This document shows, in pieces, positions 1 through 13,297 of a DNA stretch of 64,000 nt. Position 1 is the first letter of the stretch, and each line of letters opens with the position of its first letter. The notes beneath the pieces were generated by a model, which ran no database searches, was not told the DNA's origin, and was given only the letters and a program-made list of their open reading frames with translations. This stretch comes from Dermatemys mawii (Eukaryota > Chordata > Testudines > Dermatemydidae): the NCBI GenBank assembly GCA_007922305.1, contig ML677335.1:22069933-22133932 (forward strand), written 5' to 3'. The translations under genes were made by a program, and so were the position numbers.

Positions 1-3000
1 TTGCTACTAAACCACTCAGCGGAGGTCTAAGTACGAGCTGGTGATTTTCCTGTGACAGTGAAGCATGACACATCAATGATTTCCATACTTATTTAAATCT
101 CTAATTGAGATCTAGATCTTCATGTGTCTCTCCTCTCAAAGTGCACATGTAACAAGGAGAAAGCATAACCCTCTGTCAAGCATATACATCTTTGCTGGGG
201 TGATTGGTTTAATTTGCATGCCAGCACTTCAAATGCTCTTCTAGTTCACATGTGTTTCTCGGGATTGCTGGTGTCAGCTCTCTGAGAGCAAAGTGAAAGG
301 CCTGGGCATGTTTGCGAGTCATCTGAGTTCTTGTCAAACATCCATTTGAGACCGTATCACTTTTTGCTGTGGCTGGTCAGAAGTTGTTCCCCTTATCAAG
401 CATTCATCAGATTGGGCAACTGGCAGTCATATTTCTATAGCCAGTTTTTGTTGCTCTATTGCCTGTTTTATTGTACCATGGCACTTGAAGAAATGATCAC
501 AGGGAAGAGATTTCTATAAGATAGATGTTCTCCCTCTGTCATCTTCCCTAGACACTTAGTGAAACCAAACCACACTCTCACTGTATGCAGCAAGCTGTAG
601 AGGTAACTCACTTCATTGAATTGGGGGTCTGAGGGAAGCCAGCTGTGAGTGCTGGAGACTCATGGTGTCTTCACAGCACAATAACATGGTAAACCTCATG
701 AATCAGAGTGGTGTGGTGGCAGTTCAAATGAATAAATGAAAGTAGCACTAGATTACTCTAAGGAGGACTGTGCAAATAAATTACAATTTGGCCCAGTGTG
801 TGGAGTCTCTTCTCTGTCACTATTAGGTCTGATTTTTTTGCAAAGGCAGGAGGCTTCACCCATCAGCAACTAACAGGATGAATGTAAAACACACAGGCTT
901 TCCCCGTCTCTCACAAATTTAATTAAAAGCCGGGGCTTCTTAATGGGAAGCAACATGAGACTTAGCACCATATTTTCAGTTGGACGCACAACCATTACAC
1001 CTTAGTTATATTGTATGTCAGACATCTGATCACCTAAGTTGTGTACTCAAGTAAGTTAGGAGGGCTAGGGTTGGGGTTTTTGGTTTGTTTTTGGTCAGGT
1101 GGTACACATTTGAAAATTTGATCCTTCGTGTCCATTTTGAGCTCAGGTGTCTGCCATTTTTGAGTGTGTCTTGCATTTGGGATTTTTCTTTCTTTTTTTT
1201 TTTTGATATGCCCTGTACCTTGTTTTGATAACTGTTCCTCTTATTAAATTTAAATATTTTAATTAACTTTGTCACTCTCTAACTCAGCATATCTCTGTGT
1301 ACCCATGGTCTAATGAAGAGTGTAGCTGTAAAACAAAGAACTACTTTAGCATTTTTCAGTTAGATATGTTACCTGTAATTTGGGGAGGTGGGTGGGGAAA
1401 GTGTTGTCTGTTAAATGATTATCATGGACTGGAGACTGACACAGTTACCACTTTTATTCCCAGACTCTTGAAATGCCTGAAGACTTTTGGTGAAGTGCAC
1501 TGAGCCAAGGGGACAGACTTTATATTTAAAGAATCAAACCTTAAATTAAAATGGAATTGGAAAATTAGCAACGCACAACTGCCCTTTCTCTTCTCTCTCT
1601 ATTCTCCAGCGTTAGATGCAGCAGGAAGCAGTTAGGAAATAAAGCTGCCTGTCTTCTCCCCTTTTTTCCAACACCACTAGAGTGCGACAGTCTGTTCTCT
1701 CCTAGGATACAGCAACCATGAGAACAAGTATAGAGTATAAAAAACAAACTGCAGCAAGCCATGAAGCAGAAAGAGACCCTTCCATGATTGCACTGGTCAC
1801 TTCAAATGGAGAGAGACATTGGAAGATTTTTTTTTTAGGACTAAAAACCAATTAATGAGAAAAGAATCTATCTATTTAGAATTAATTTATAGCTGTATGT
1901 ATGTTGTACTTTTAAACTATGCAGGGATTGGATTAAATTATTTAGTTTTCTGCCCAGTTTAGTAAACTGTAAAGTGTGAACACTAACCTGCTTTGGGGGG
2001 ACATGCAGCCCTGCAGACCTATCCAATTTCAGGTTGTCATTTGACACTTTGCATTTATTTTATTTTTTTTATTTTGTTGAAGAAAATATAATTTTGTGAC
2101 CGAGTTTTTTTAATATAAGAATCTCTAAATCTGTAGAAAGATGATTTCTTAAAATTGACAAGACTTCTGATTTGTTTTTGCTATATTGATTTAATTGGTG
2201 GCAGTCAACTGAGCGTTGGATTCTTGTACAGCAAGGAGAGGATTGTCGTAAATGATCTTAGCTCATCAGTGTTCAATTTGGTTTGTGTATGTAACTTTCT
2301 TTTTCCAGAGTCTGCTTTATTTCTGCCTTGTAATCAGTGTGCAACGCTAGTTCTGTAAACAGGGCCTGCCACAAGCTATATTCTTTTGTTCTTCTCTTTC
2401 CTAAACTCAGAGTTCCTCATCCAGCAGACTGTTAACTGTAATATGGCTGTTACCTTGCCATAAAACTTTTGATGTTTCAATCTGTATTGACATCCCCAAA
2501 AAATAATCTTTGATTCTGGTGAAAGAAGTTTTGGTGGGGAGATCAGAAAGAGGGTGATGGTTGATATTCAGTTGCTTAATTGGGCTGTGACGCATCTGAC
2601 ACTAGATCACACTAAATTTTACCCATTTCATAGCAATGGTTTTGCCCGTCATGCATTTTAGAAGAAGAAATTATGCTGCTAAAAGCCTTGGGTTTACTTG
2701 CTAGAGAAAGTAGGACCTAGATTAGAGCAACAGGATAGAGCTCAAGGTTATTCTAAACCCAATAAATCTCTTTGACATGTGAAGTCAGAGAGGCAAAAGT
2801 TGATTGAACTAAGTTACCATTAATGGCATAAACTGGATTCTTCTCTACCCTGATGTTAATTTTTGCCTAAAGACATTTCCTATAAGAACAGTTTTCAGTT
2901 TCCCTTAGGGTGGAATTTATCAAAATAGCAATGGCTGCCAAGTAAAGTGGTAAGGGGCTGGGAGAAAAGTAAAAGCCCAGATGGTTTTATTTCTATTTGC

Positions 3001-4023
3001 TGTTTGAAATTGACCAGCTCTGTTTTTTAACTGGATATTTATGTAGCAAAATGGTTCTGAGCCCTCCTGTTCATTGCAAGCCTTACTATCCGCTACTGTG
3101 ATGTATCTGATCTGATTTCAAGTTTTAAAAGATATCCCCCTGGTCTTTGCAAAGGGGTATGGTGGAAATAAAATATTTTGGAATAAATGCTGTTTACAGA
3201 GACACAAGAGCTACCCAGCATGAAGAGATGTTGGAGGGAAAATATGAGAGACCACTCATGTTTGCAAAAGGTGCTGACATCTTGCAAAATGGCACTCCTG
3301 CTCCAGTGCCCATCCAACCAAATCTTGTGATTTCTCAACTAGCTATCCATGGATGGTAAGCGCTATGTGCAATAAAGCATAGATCCTAACAGATACTCAC
3401 AGAATCTGTATTTCTTGATTTAGAATTAATTATACAATTGTACATCTATAAATAAATGTTTATTATGTGAGAGACTCTGACTGTTTGTGCCGCTCAGGGT
3501 CTGTTGTGTTGTGTGCTGGCAGAAGTAATTGGTGGGGAAAAAAGTCAGAGATGAGGACAGTGAGAACAGTTACAATTTCTGACGTCACCTGGGCCATTGA
3601 GGAATGCACCCTAACGATGAATTATGCTGCATTGATGCAGGACATTTTTTCTGCTGAACGCACTGCTGCCTTCCAAGGTTGGCAAAGTCCAATGGTCAGT
3701 GACAATGGGGATTAAGAATTCTGCAGGCACAAACAGCATGAGCCAGAGAGCTTTCTAGTATTGTGTGTGGAAAGCTACTGTATACTAAAAATTTTAATCA
3801 TTTGATCAATCTAGTTTGTGGGGAATTATACTGTAAATTTGAATGCCAGTTTTCCATACTAAGTCCAGTTCTGCTATTAGCAATTTCATCCTCCCTCAGT
3901 GGTTTTCTGTTTGTGATAAATGTGGTTTTAAAAAAACAAAAAAATCACCCTATAGATTCCCCCAAAGGAGCCAGGAATTTATGAATATTAAGTCAAGCTG
4001 TAATATTTAAAGATCAGGATTGA
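1..4023. other. Non-coding region without a recognisable gene
   Basis: AT-rich DNA with short poly-T and poly-A runs (for example 1191-1205). Open frames are all under 85 residues and match nothing I know. An isolated perfect CRE palindrome TGACGTCA occurs at 3580-3587 with no promoter context. I see no assignable transposon with intact ends. Confidence 0.6.
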
Positions 4024-4115
4024 GATTTTCAAAGCTGATTCTGGGATTTAGACTCCACTACCATTAACTTCAATGAGAATTGCCTGTTCAGATTCCATAG
4101 TTGGCTTTGAAAATC
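4024..4115. repeat. Old palindromic repeat (GATTTTCAAAGC inverted repeat)
   Basis: GATTTTCAAAGC at 4024-4035 and its reverse complement GCTTTGAAAATC at 4104-4115 flank about 68 bp that includes CATTAACTTCAATGAGAAT. This pattern is a widespread old amniote palindromic element; the family name is not certain. Confidence 0.6.
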
Positions 4116-4995
4116 TTAACCCAGAGCTCCTGGTAAGAAGCGGAGGGAAAGGTAAGACCTTTGGTAGAGAAGGGACTGTTTGTAGTTCTATGTTATAACT
4201 TGTTTCAACACTTCTGAGCCACCCATTTCTGTATCTTGCTGCTAAATGACTAGTTATTTTGCAGAAAAAGAAACTCCCTCAGTAAGATACTGCTCTTTTG
4301 CCATGGGCTACAGCATTTTTCTAGTGCTATTATATTCAATAACAGTGAGCACTTTAAAAAACAAATATTTAATTCCCAGCAGTTCAGCATTCATGAACAA
4401 CCTGACAATAACCAATCAGTATCACTATATGACAGAGAAAACTAATTCATTAAGGAAAGAGTTATTAGTTTCACACTTTCAAGGCGCAGTTCTAAACTAG
4501 GAACTTTTTTTTTATATAAGGTAACTTGACCTGACCTCTTGTAACAGAATGACACATCTGATGTTGTTTGTTTCAAACATTACAGGTAGGCCCAAGGAGT
4601 AAAAAAAATCAATCCTAGCATAACTATTGTCTTCACTGAAGTTACACTGGGAACAATTTGATCCATGGTTAAGCAATAAGTTGAATGTGGTTTATGGAAC
4701 TGTAGAAGTGGGATACTGCATCACTTGCACAACCATAAGAGAGCTCCCAGTCTACAAAAGATGGGATTTACTCCCTTTCTGTTTTTTTCTTTTCGTACAT
4801 ACTACCCCCATTCTCTTAAAATGTTGTTCCCTTGTTTAAAGTCTTTAGGATCTACTTAGGAAAACTGAAATTGCCAATTAGTTGGGAACACTGCTGCTAT
4901 GTCAGTAATCAGAACATAAATCAACTGAGTGATGTAAAAATAATGAATAGTATCCTGTGAAATGTTTGCATTTGTACAGACACATTGGTGCTCAT

Positions 4996-5067
4996 GGGCC
5001 TAACCTAGCTTCCACTGAAATCAATAGGTGTCTGTCTATTGACTTCAGAGGGAGATGGATCAGGCCT
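4996..5067. repeat. Old palindromic repeat with GGCCT ends
   Basis: CTGAAATCAATAG and CTATTGACTTCAG face each other around a short loop, and the outer ends GGGCCTAA and ATCAGGCC are also partly complementary. This resembles a common amniote palindrome built on 'ATTGACTTCA'. Confidence 0.5.
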
Positions 5068-7370
5068 TACCTCCTTTGTTATAATAATACCACCTAGCTC
5101 TTATATAGTAAAGCTCTTTACAAAGGAAATAGAAAGGTGTAATCAGGCTGCAGCCACTGGAGGGTGACATGACTACATGCGCCTGAATAAAACTCAATCC
5201 ATCTACTAGAGTGATGGATAAACATGCTGATAGTGGTAAGATGAATGCATGCACATAGGTTACATTTTGCTTCTGATGTAAAGCAATCCAATCCACACAA
5301 GTTGGGCTGGCTGGAGTTATGATGAAAGAGTTTAATCTTTATTTCCACAGATCAAGTTGTTGTAGCTGTCATTCAAAGACCATTCTTTCACCACTTCTAA
5401 AATCTGCAAAGAAAGGTTGCTCGGTTACTCTCTTCATCATCTCCCAAATGGACTATTTGTATGAGGCATCTCATTAAGCTTTCTGTTCTAATTAGGTTTT
5501 TAGGGTACTCCCACCACTACGGTATCTGAGCTGGCCCTTAGTATTGGATTGTAAACATTACACCACTACACACACTTTTCTTATCTGAAAAAGTAGACTG
5601 ACCAAAGCGCATTAAAGGTCAAAAGGACATTGGGAGCATAGGAGGTAAAAGTGGTAGTCAGAAGAGTGACTAAGCAATGTTCATGCATATTCTCCTTTTC
5701 AATCTTGTCTTGTTCTGTTTAGCAAACCAATTTCTCTTCTACAGTTTAAATGGAGTTGAACGTTACTGTGTCTATTTTGTTAAATTCAGAAGTACCTAAT
5801 CTCTTTTGTCTGTTTCAGATCTTTAATACAGGCCTGGGAATAGTACTTATTACTGAACTCCTGTGGCTGAAGCACAAGCATTGCTCTTTGTAGCCACTAC
5901 AGAAATAATGGGCTCTGTTTAATTTCCAGGTGATGAGTTTATAGATTTTTAAAACGTTTCTTAGGATTTATATCCCTCACCATGTACTTGAAAAGAAAGT
6001 TTAAACAATTTGTAAAAATTTTGTACATGACGTTTCCAAAGCTGGCAAATTATTGCATGTGTCGTGTCTGAACTGTACCAACTAGAGATAGAAGACCTAG
6101 CATGTCACTCAGCTCATTGCCCTGCTAATGCAGTTTGTTCCCATGATCTATGCTCAAGTGCTATTTAGTCCAGCTTTAAAAGACTTAAACTTACCCTTAC
6201 TTCCCTGACAAGACTATTCCATGGCATAAAGCAGGGAACTTCTCCGTGATGCTCAACATATGTCTTTCACTGTCAAAATTCATTCTAGAACTCCTAAGCC
6301 TTGTTTGTTTGATTATTATTTGTATTATAAAGGTGCCTTGTTCTGCCCCGAACTATTCCTCTCCCTCCATGGTGTTGATACACGTGTAGAAAGCTAACGT
6401 TAGGAGCCGAGTTAAACTTTATTGTGGGTTGAGTGAAAGCCTCATTGAAACTGACATGTGAATGCACCTTTCTCTCAAGATAGTTGTGAGACAGTTAAGG
6501 GACCACTTCTAAAACAAGCCCTACCAACACCAGCCCAAGAGACAGGCAGAGGCAAAAAGCAAGAAAACCAGGCAGTAATCAGTAAGTACAATGTAACCTA
6601 GGAAAAAAGTTAGTGAGAGATCTGCTAGCTAAGTAGGCATGGGGCTATAAACCAAGAAACTGCTTTTGTTCTTGATTTCTCCCCCTGTGTTTGGAGAAGC
6701 GGGACTTTGTACATTCCTATGTACACACCTTTTATTTATTTACAAGGAATGTACAGATTGCATCAAAGTATCCGATTCCATCAATTTTTACTTCAAACTG
6801 GAATATCCCCAGAAGACAGAACCTTGAATTGTGACTAGCTAGTCAGGTCAAAAAAAAAGGCAACCTTATCTCTCCTCCACCCAGTCATCATATAGCGAAG
6901 ATCTACATATTCAGTTATTTTAATTAACAATCCAGACCCATCACCCAAATTCTTTACTACTTATTATCATCTTTCTGTCCCACAGTGTAGTATTGTATTT
7001 GCAGTGTCAGTGCAGCCCTGATGTGTGAGGCCTTAATGTGTATTGCCCAAATTACATTGCCTTATTTTGCCACCATATTATGCAACAAAATCACCTGATT
7101 CACTGTTTTCCAGGTGTCACCTTTCTATTGTGTATTGTCTTCAATAATTATTACACTGATGTGTATTTGCATTTTTCTAGGCTGACTCTCTCTTTTTCCC
7201 AGTATTTTTAATCTCACCTATTGTTTCTCTGTAATCTTGGTGTTAACTCCTCCCAGTTTAGTGTTCTTTGAGAACTTCATGTGCTGTTTGTTTATCCTAT
7301 CTCCTAGAACATTAACAAAGATATAAATGCAAGTGTTGCAAGGAAGGGAGGAATGCGTATTTCCTGGTAT
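5068..7370. other. Non-coding region, nothing assignable
   Basis: AT-rich unique-looking sequence with no open frame over about 76 residues and no transposon ends that I can identify. Confidence 0.5.
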
Positions 7371-7378
7371 GTCTAAAG

Positions 7379-8113
7379 CAGTGGTTCCCAAACTTCAACA
7401 ACATGTGAACCCCTTTCACTGAAATGTCAAGTCTCGCGAACCCCTTCCTAAAAATGAATATTTCCAGGGATTTTCTCCTTTACCTGAGTATAAATTATAA
7501 AAGTAGCGATCTTGGAAATATAAAATGTGGTTTTATAACATGCTCATTACACATTATTAATTATTTATCATTACAGAAATTTTATTACATTATGAAAACA
7601 GCAACACTCTTCCAAGATCTCACTTTCATAGCCGTATCACTTTGAATAAGCCTGTTATATGACAAGGCTCCTATGTTTCATCCAGGAGTATCAGAAGTGA
7701 AACAGTATGAAGGCATTTAAGAACCCAACTCAAAGCATTCTTTCTATACAAGCATTCAGGTCTTGAGCAGTCCAAGCAAACACCACACATTACAACAAAG
7801 CTTAAACTTTTTCTTCATAATAATTTTTAAAACAACACTAGCTGCCTATTTAATTTTAAAAACTGCAAAAAATATCCACTTCCCACTCCATTTCACAAGG
7901 AGTCTTAAAGTTTAAATCTTCTCAGTGTGATAGATATGTTTGCTTTGATCTTTTTAGCTCTTGGAAGTCCAGAGGCTCCAGTCTGCTGGCCTCGTGCTGC
8001 CTGGAGTCCCTAGGGACAGCTCTGTCCACCATTAGGGATTTTTTTCCCCTGAGAACCCCCTTAACATTTTCCAAACCCCCAGGGGTTCATGAACCCCAGT
8101 TTGGGAACCACTG
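7379..8113. mobile_element. hAT-like non-autonomous DNA transposon (CAGTGGTTCCC)
   Basis: The element starts CAGTGGTTCCCAAACTTC and ends AGTTTGGGAACCACTG, a near-perfect terminal inverted repeat. It is flanked by 8-bp duplications GTCTAAAG (7371-7378) and GTCTAAGG (8114-8121), seven of eight identical. An 8-bp duplication and CAG...CTG ends are typical of hAT elements. The 735-bp interior has no transposase frame, so it was mobilised in trans. Confidence 0.85.
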
Positions 8114-8451
8114 GTCTAAGGCCTGGAGCCGATACTGTAGTTAGCTACAGTGAATGGTGGTTGAAATACAGGAGAAAGCTACAGAATATAAAAAAGGGGG
8201 CTTGAGATTTGCTTTTTGTTAAATTGACTAAACGATGTAGAGAAACTAGCAATTTTGAAAGCTGCCTCCTTTCATACAATAGATTCCCTGGGTGCATTTC
8301 CTGTTCCCAGGATGGTAAAATGACAGCTCTGTCTTAAAAATATTTGACACTTTTCAAGGTATGTTCAATGATTTATTACATTCCTTGTAATGCGATGCAG
8401 AACTAAGAGTACTCAACAGTTTTCCTTTAAAGCTGCCTCTAAAGTCTAAAG

Positions 8452-8621
8452 CATGGGTAATCAATTATTTTTTGTCAAGGTCTGAATTTCTTGATCAAGG
8501 TCCAGACTCCAGAGAAAATAATACAAAAATAATAATGAGGATACGTGTAAGATTTTGCAGTCCATTCAAAAGTATGTGACAGTCTGGATTTGGCCCACGG
8601 TCTACCTATTGACTACTCCTG
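8452..8621. mobile_element. Short hAT-like MITE (170 bp)
   Basis: It starts CATGGGTAATCAATTA and ends TATTGACTACTCCTG, imperfect inverted termini. Flanks are GTCTAAAG (8444-8451) and TTCTAAAG (8622-8629), seven of eight identical. The left duplication is the same 8-mer used by the neighbouring element at 7371. No coding capacity. Confidence 0.75.
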
Positions 8622-8629
8622 TTCTAAAG

Positions 8630-9942
8630 ACTGCTGACTGGGTGTATTAACATGCTGTGCTCTGTGTCTAATGTGAAGTGTTAACACTCATTTTTGTAGT
8701 TTACTTCATTTTACATTTCAAATGAAAAGTTTTATGCAATGCTAATACCTAACTAACGTGTGCATATGTGCGTGTGCACATGCAGAAACTAATTTTAATC
8801 TGTCCTTGCTGCAGTATAGTGGGGGGATTACTTCCATTTATTCATCTAGTGACTTGCGTTCGTTCTTAACACACTACAATGTGTGAGACTCAGATCAAGG
8901 AAGGCAGTTGCCCTGTGAATTGTGTCTGATTGGACCTGGAAGGGTGGAGAAGCAGAGACCCTTGACCTGCCTTTGTTATGACGGGAAATTAGTTAGCTGT
9001 GAATAAGACACACTTCCTCCTGGTGGTGTGAGCTCGCTGTAAACCATACCATAGAGACAGCAGAAGGAGTAGTGGGAGGCGAGGAACTGAGGATTGCTGG
9101 GATTAAGTGTCCAGTGAAATGATTCAAGCCTATCTCAAGAGTCTTCCTATTTTCCGTGCCTGTTTATGGATCTCATTGATGAACTTCTTGTCTCCCACCA
9201 AATAGCAGCCCTGCAGGGTCATTCAGGATTGTCATATACTGATTTGATACGTGACCCGTGCCCAAGGCAGATAACACTAAAATACACACCCCACAAAACA
9301 ACTTCTGGTTGGTCTCTTGTCCCTAGTGGTAATCAATAATAATCAGCAGAACTTGAGTTGTTTATTCTATAACTAAAGTTAGTTCCAGAAGACGGCTCAG
9401 TCTTTGTGTAAGTGGCCACAATTTTATTGAGTGCAATGGCATTAAGCTTTCTTATACAGGGCTGAATATGCCATGTGACTGTGTCTGAATCGGTCTATTT
9501 CTTCCCTCTGTGGACTGGTGGAACTTCCAGGAGCAGTTAGTTTATTGCAGGGTTTTTTTCTTCAGCTTCTATAGCCAGAGAATGGTGCTATAGTGTCTTT
9601 TCCCACGCTCTTTTTCCTGCGATGGGGGTCCTGTAGTGTGCCATAGATGCCTTGACAGAATGTGATATCAGTTTGTTTCCCTTTTGGTTTTTATTTGTTT
9701 GAGGGCTTAATCCACTAATAACCTTATCTGGCTCACCTAAAGTCAGGTCTGTGTGTTCAGGGCTTTTTGTTTGAATATGACAGTCTGTGGCCTTTTTCCC
9801 ACCCCTCTTTGTCCAGAAGGGATACCTTCATTTGATGTGTCTCATGCTTTGTCTTGAGTTTCCCAGAGACAAGAATTCTGCTCAGTTACGTTGGAAATCA
9901 ATTGTGTTACTCTAGGCTTAGAAGGGTTTGAGTGAGAGCAAG
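8630..9942. other. Non-coding region, nothing assignable
   Basis: No gene and no repeat with visible ends. The AT-rich stretch 9160-9440 has an LTR-like feel (TTTATTCTATAACT and similar) but has no termini I can define. Confidence 0.4.
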
Positions 9943-10150
9943 AATGGCCCAATAGTTAGGGCATCAGCCTAGGACTTGGGAGAGAGGGGGTCAGTTCCCT
10001 GCTCTACTGCAGACCCCCTGAGTGACCTTGGGTAGTTTGCATCATCTCTGTGCTGTGGATCCCCAGGAGAAAAATAGCACTTCCCTGCCTCACAGCGGTG
10101 TTGTGAGGACAAATATGTTAGATGGTGGGACATTCAGTTACTAAGTAATG
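9943..10150 (+). mobile_element. tRNA-derived SINE (MIR/CORE-like, turtle type)
   Basis: A tRNA-related head with a B-box-like GGGTCAGTTCCC near 9988-9999 is followed by GACCCCCTGAGTGACCTTGG, then ATAGCACTTCCCTGCCTCAC and GGTGTTGTGAGGACAAATA. This order (tRNA part, CORE-like centre, tail) is that of MIR-type SINEs abundant in turtles. It is diverged and not active. Exact ends are uncertain. Confidence 0.75.
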
Positions 10151-12919
10151 GAGCTATGCATTTGCTTGCTGCCTTCTCTGGCATTACTTTTTCCTCTTCC
10201 ATGCTCCTACCCATCTGAGCAACTGTTTAACCATCCGTTGGACCACTGTTCTTGGATGGCCTTATAAAACTCTACATCTGTGATTAATAGACTTCAAAGG
10301 GGTTATGGATCCAGGTGGAACTTCTTTCACAGCACTGTCGCCTGGCATGGAGGTGGCAGATACATCCCAAGGTTTTTCCAACAGTTACTATTCTTCCAAA
10401 TGCTGACCAGCATTTTGTTCACACCGCATAGATATATAGTTTCCTTGCTGGTTCAGGGTGGTCCACTGTAGCAATTGGCCTATATTCTTTACTGTCTCAC
10501 TGATCAGCTACTGTAGCTAGGAAGCTTCAGTAGTGCAATTCAGCCCTGAAGACAGTAATGTTATCAATCCCAAATGTTCAAAAGTTGAGTCAAACCATCA
10601 AAATCATGGGATTTAGAAAAACAAAACAAAAAAAAACCAAAACAATGTCTTGTAGGTCTTTTATCTTTGCCTTTGGTTACACTTAGCTCCTGTTTTAAGC
10701 TCTTCTACAAACCAATGAAGAAAATTCCTTTTTTAAAAAATGAAACCTGAGATTCTTGTGAGAAATTATGCCTCCAGGAACTAGGGCTTTAAACAAAACA
10801 CCCACTATCATAAGATTCTCACTCAGATCAGGAGAGTCGGTAATATTGAAGCACATGCAATGAGCCTGGATTTTCAGACCTTCAGTAATGTAAGCTTCAG
10901 GTTTTATTCACTCAGCCTCTCCCAGGGGCAGAGTACCTGCAATTAACTTGTTCCTCTAGGTAGCAAAAAGCAGATAAGGAGCCTTATAAACTAGCCCCTG
11001 TGGCAGCCTGAGGTAAAATTGGTAGGCCCCAATGCTAATGATGATAGTGTTTCTTATGGCTCAGTATAACTCTGTTCAAGTAGTAAGGCATTCAGGAGTT
11101 CATAGCTTCCAGGGTCAATGGGAACAGAAGGCTGCTGGGAAGGGGGAAGAAGGATATAAAAAAGCATTCTTCCATCATGAAGAGGAGAGATTAGCAAGTG
11201 CTGGTGGGGCTTGTTGGAGTGGAAGCGAGCAGGGACTAAGAATAAGCTGTTAAGAACAACCTAGGAGGGAAACTAATAGAAGGCAAGGGGCTAAAGTTGT
11301 TAGACCTATAGGAAAGGAAGGGAAGCAGTGGTGATTTTTATTTGGAGTAGATAGCTGCTTCATAGTCGATAGCCCCAGGGTTTGAACTTGTGGTAGCGGA
11401 AGGACAAGGTTGTCTCCTGTAACTTTGAGTGGGCTGGTGATAGCTCTGACAAGAAGGACTTTGGTGTGAACCCATGCAACCAAAGGGAAAATATCATACT
11501 GGCCCTAGAGAGGGGATTGTGGTTTAAGGAGGGAAAATAACTTTAGAGCCCTGTAACCAAGCAAAAAAGATTGTATGGATCTGACAGATGGAATTGGGGT
11601 CAGGGAAGGTAAAGGACTGTCTTTCTGTTTCATGTTGACTCTCTAGTCTGGCAGGAGGGCTAATTTATACACAGAAAGAGGGGAAACTACCCCATGGAGA
11701 CAGAAGAAAGTGAGGCAATGGTCACATCTGACAGTGAGAGGTAAGTCATTTGCCTATGACTGACCTGTAAATATGCTTGGTGCTCTATGAACATATGAGA
11801 TTATAGATACCTGGTCAAGAGAGCTTAAAACATATGTACACAAAAAAGAAGAGTTAGAGCATTTTAAAATTAATAGAGAACACTTACAAGTGCCATATCT
11901 TCCTGTTTCATGTTAACCCTTGCCTACAAGTGTGCCTGGAAACCATAGGAGCTTATTGTTCTGGAACAGCAGAAGAAGAAATCTAGAGATGCTCAGAGTG
12001 GCATTTCAAAAATAACCCTCCAGGCTGGACTTAAGAGCCCCTTAAAAACACTGCATTTGGCTCATTTGAAGCTAGGTTTGTCTACTTACTCTTCTTGTGG
12101 GCTCTCTCTTGTTCATTTTCTGAACGGTGAAGTTCAGTCCAAAGGTGGCTGACAGTAAAACTGATGGGGAGTGGACTCTGGAGTTTAAATGTGTACGTGG
12201 GAGAGGACTAGGTGTGCATGCTTGCTTTGGTTAAGGAAACTTCAATACGCCATGTTCATGAATGACCTATGATTATTATTCCTTATTTTTATAGTGCAAG
12301 CAGTGAGCCAGGCATTCAGATGTGTATACAAGACAAGGTTCCTGCTCCAACCAACGTATTTGCTTGCTGAGGTTGTAGCAGATGAGGGATGGGAGAAGGA
12401 ATACCAAAAAAAATAGAGCAGGGATGGTGAGCAACGTGTAAGTTCTACAGTCTCCATCTTCTACAGTCTAACTTGTTGACTCTTCAATCTGTGCAGAGAG
12501 AACTAGGAAGTTTTAGGCCTTTCAAGGGCAATAGGTTTGGAGAAGGGACTTGGAGGGGTGCATGGCAGGTGGATAAGGAAGGTACTTCCATGCCTGTGGG
12601 ATGAATGAGAGACCACACAGGCACAAGCAGGGGAAGGACACAAAGGAAGCAGTAATATCAAAACCACACATCTTCACTGAGGTGACTACTAAAACATATC
12701 CAGTCATGACCAGTCAGAGCCAAGTTGCCTCATGTTTCCTAAAAGATGTAGATGGCCCTGAGACAGCTAAAAGCTGGTGCTTCTGGTCACAGCTAACACA
12801 GCCACTCACTCTGAGGCTGGTGAAAGATTTCTCTTGGAGTGAAACCTGCCACGCCTCACACATTTGCAAGAGATACTCTAATTTTGGATGGCTTTAAAAT
12901 CAATTAAAGAATCTCCCCT
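10151..12919. other. Non-coding region, nothing assignable
   Basis: Short A-rich run at 10621-10640. No open frame of note, no clear repeat termini. Confidence 0.5.
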
Positions 12920-12927
12920 GCTATCAG

Positions 12928-13297
12928 TTAGGGTGCCCATATGTCCCATTTTGGCCGGGACAGTCCCTGTTTTAAGCCCTATCACAACTGTCCCAACCAT
13001 TAAGGCAAAAGTGGGCATTTGTCCCATTTGCTGTTGCCAATTTGATCAGTTGGCAACAGCACGTGGGACAAGTGACCAGGGGGAGTTGTCATGCCACTCC
13101 CTTGCAGGGGGGATGCAGAACTCGAGAGCAGCGACACCGCCCCACCTAGGGAGGAGGTGGCAGAGCTCACATGAGCAGCTCAGGACAGCCCCATGTGGGG
13201 GTGGAGAGGGAGGTTCAGACAAGCAGCTCAGGGCCGCTGACTCGGGCTAGCCTCACATGGTGTCCTGTTTTCCCTTTGGGGAAATACGGCCACCCTA
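12928..13297. mobile_element. hAT-like MITE (TTAGGGTGCCC...GGCCACCCTA)
   Basis: The left end TTAGGGTGCCCATATGTCCC and right end TACGGCCACCCTA are inverted. Flanks GCTATCAG (12920-12927) and GCTATCAC (13298-13305) agree at seven of eight positions. The interior is GC-rich (TGTCCC/GGGACA motifs) and yields spurious open frames of up to 120 residues. Non-autonomous, 370 bp. Confidence 0.75.

Noticed and set aside
3580..3587. Perfect CRE palindrome TGACGTCA
   Set aside because: A single 8-mer with no promoter, CpG island or gene nearby; expected by chance about once per 65 kb.
9943..10150. Functional tRNA gene
   Set aside because: There is only a tRNA-like head with a degenerate B box, followed by a SINE body; no cloverleaf can be drawn.
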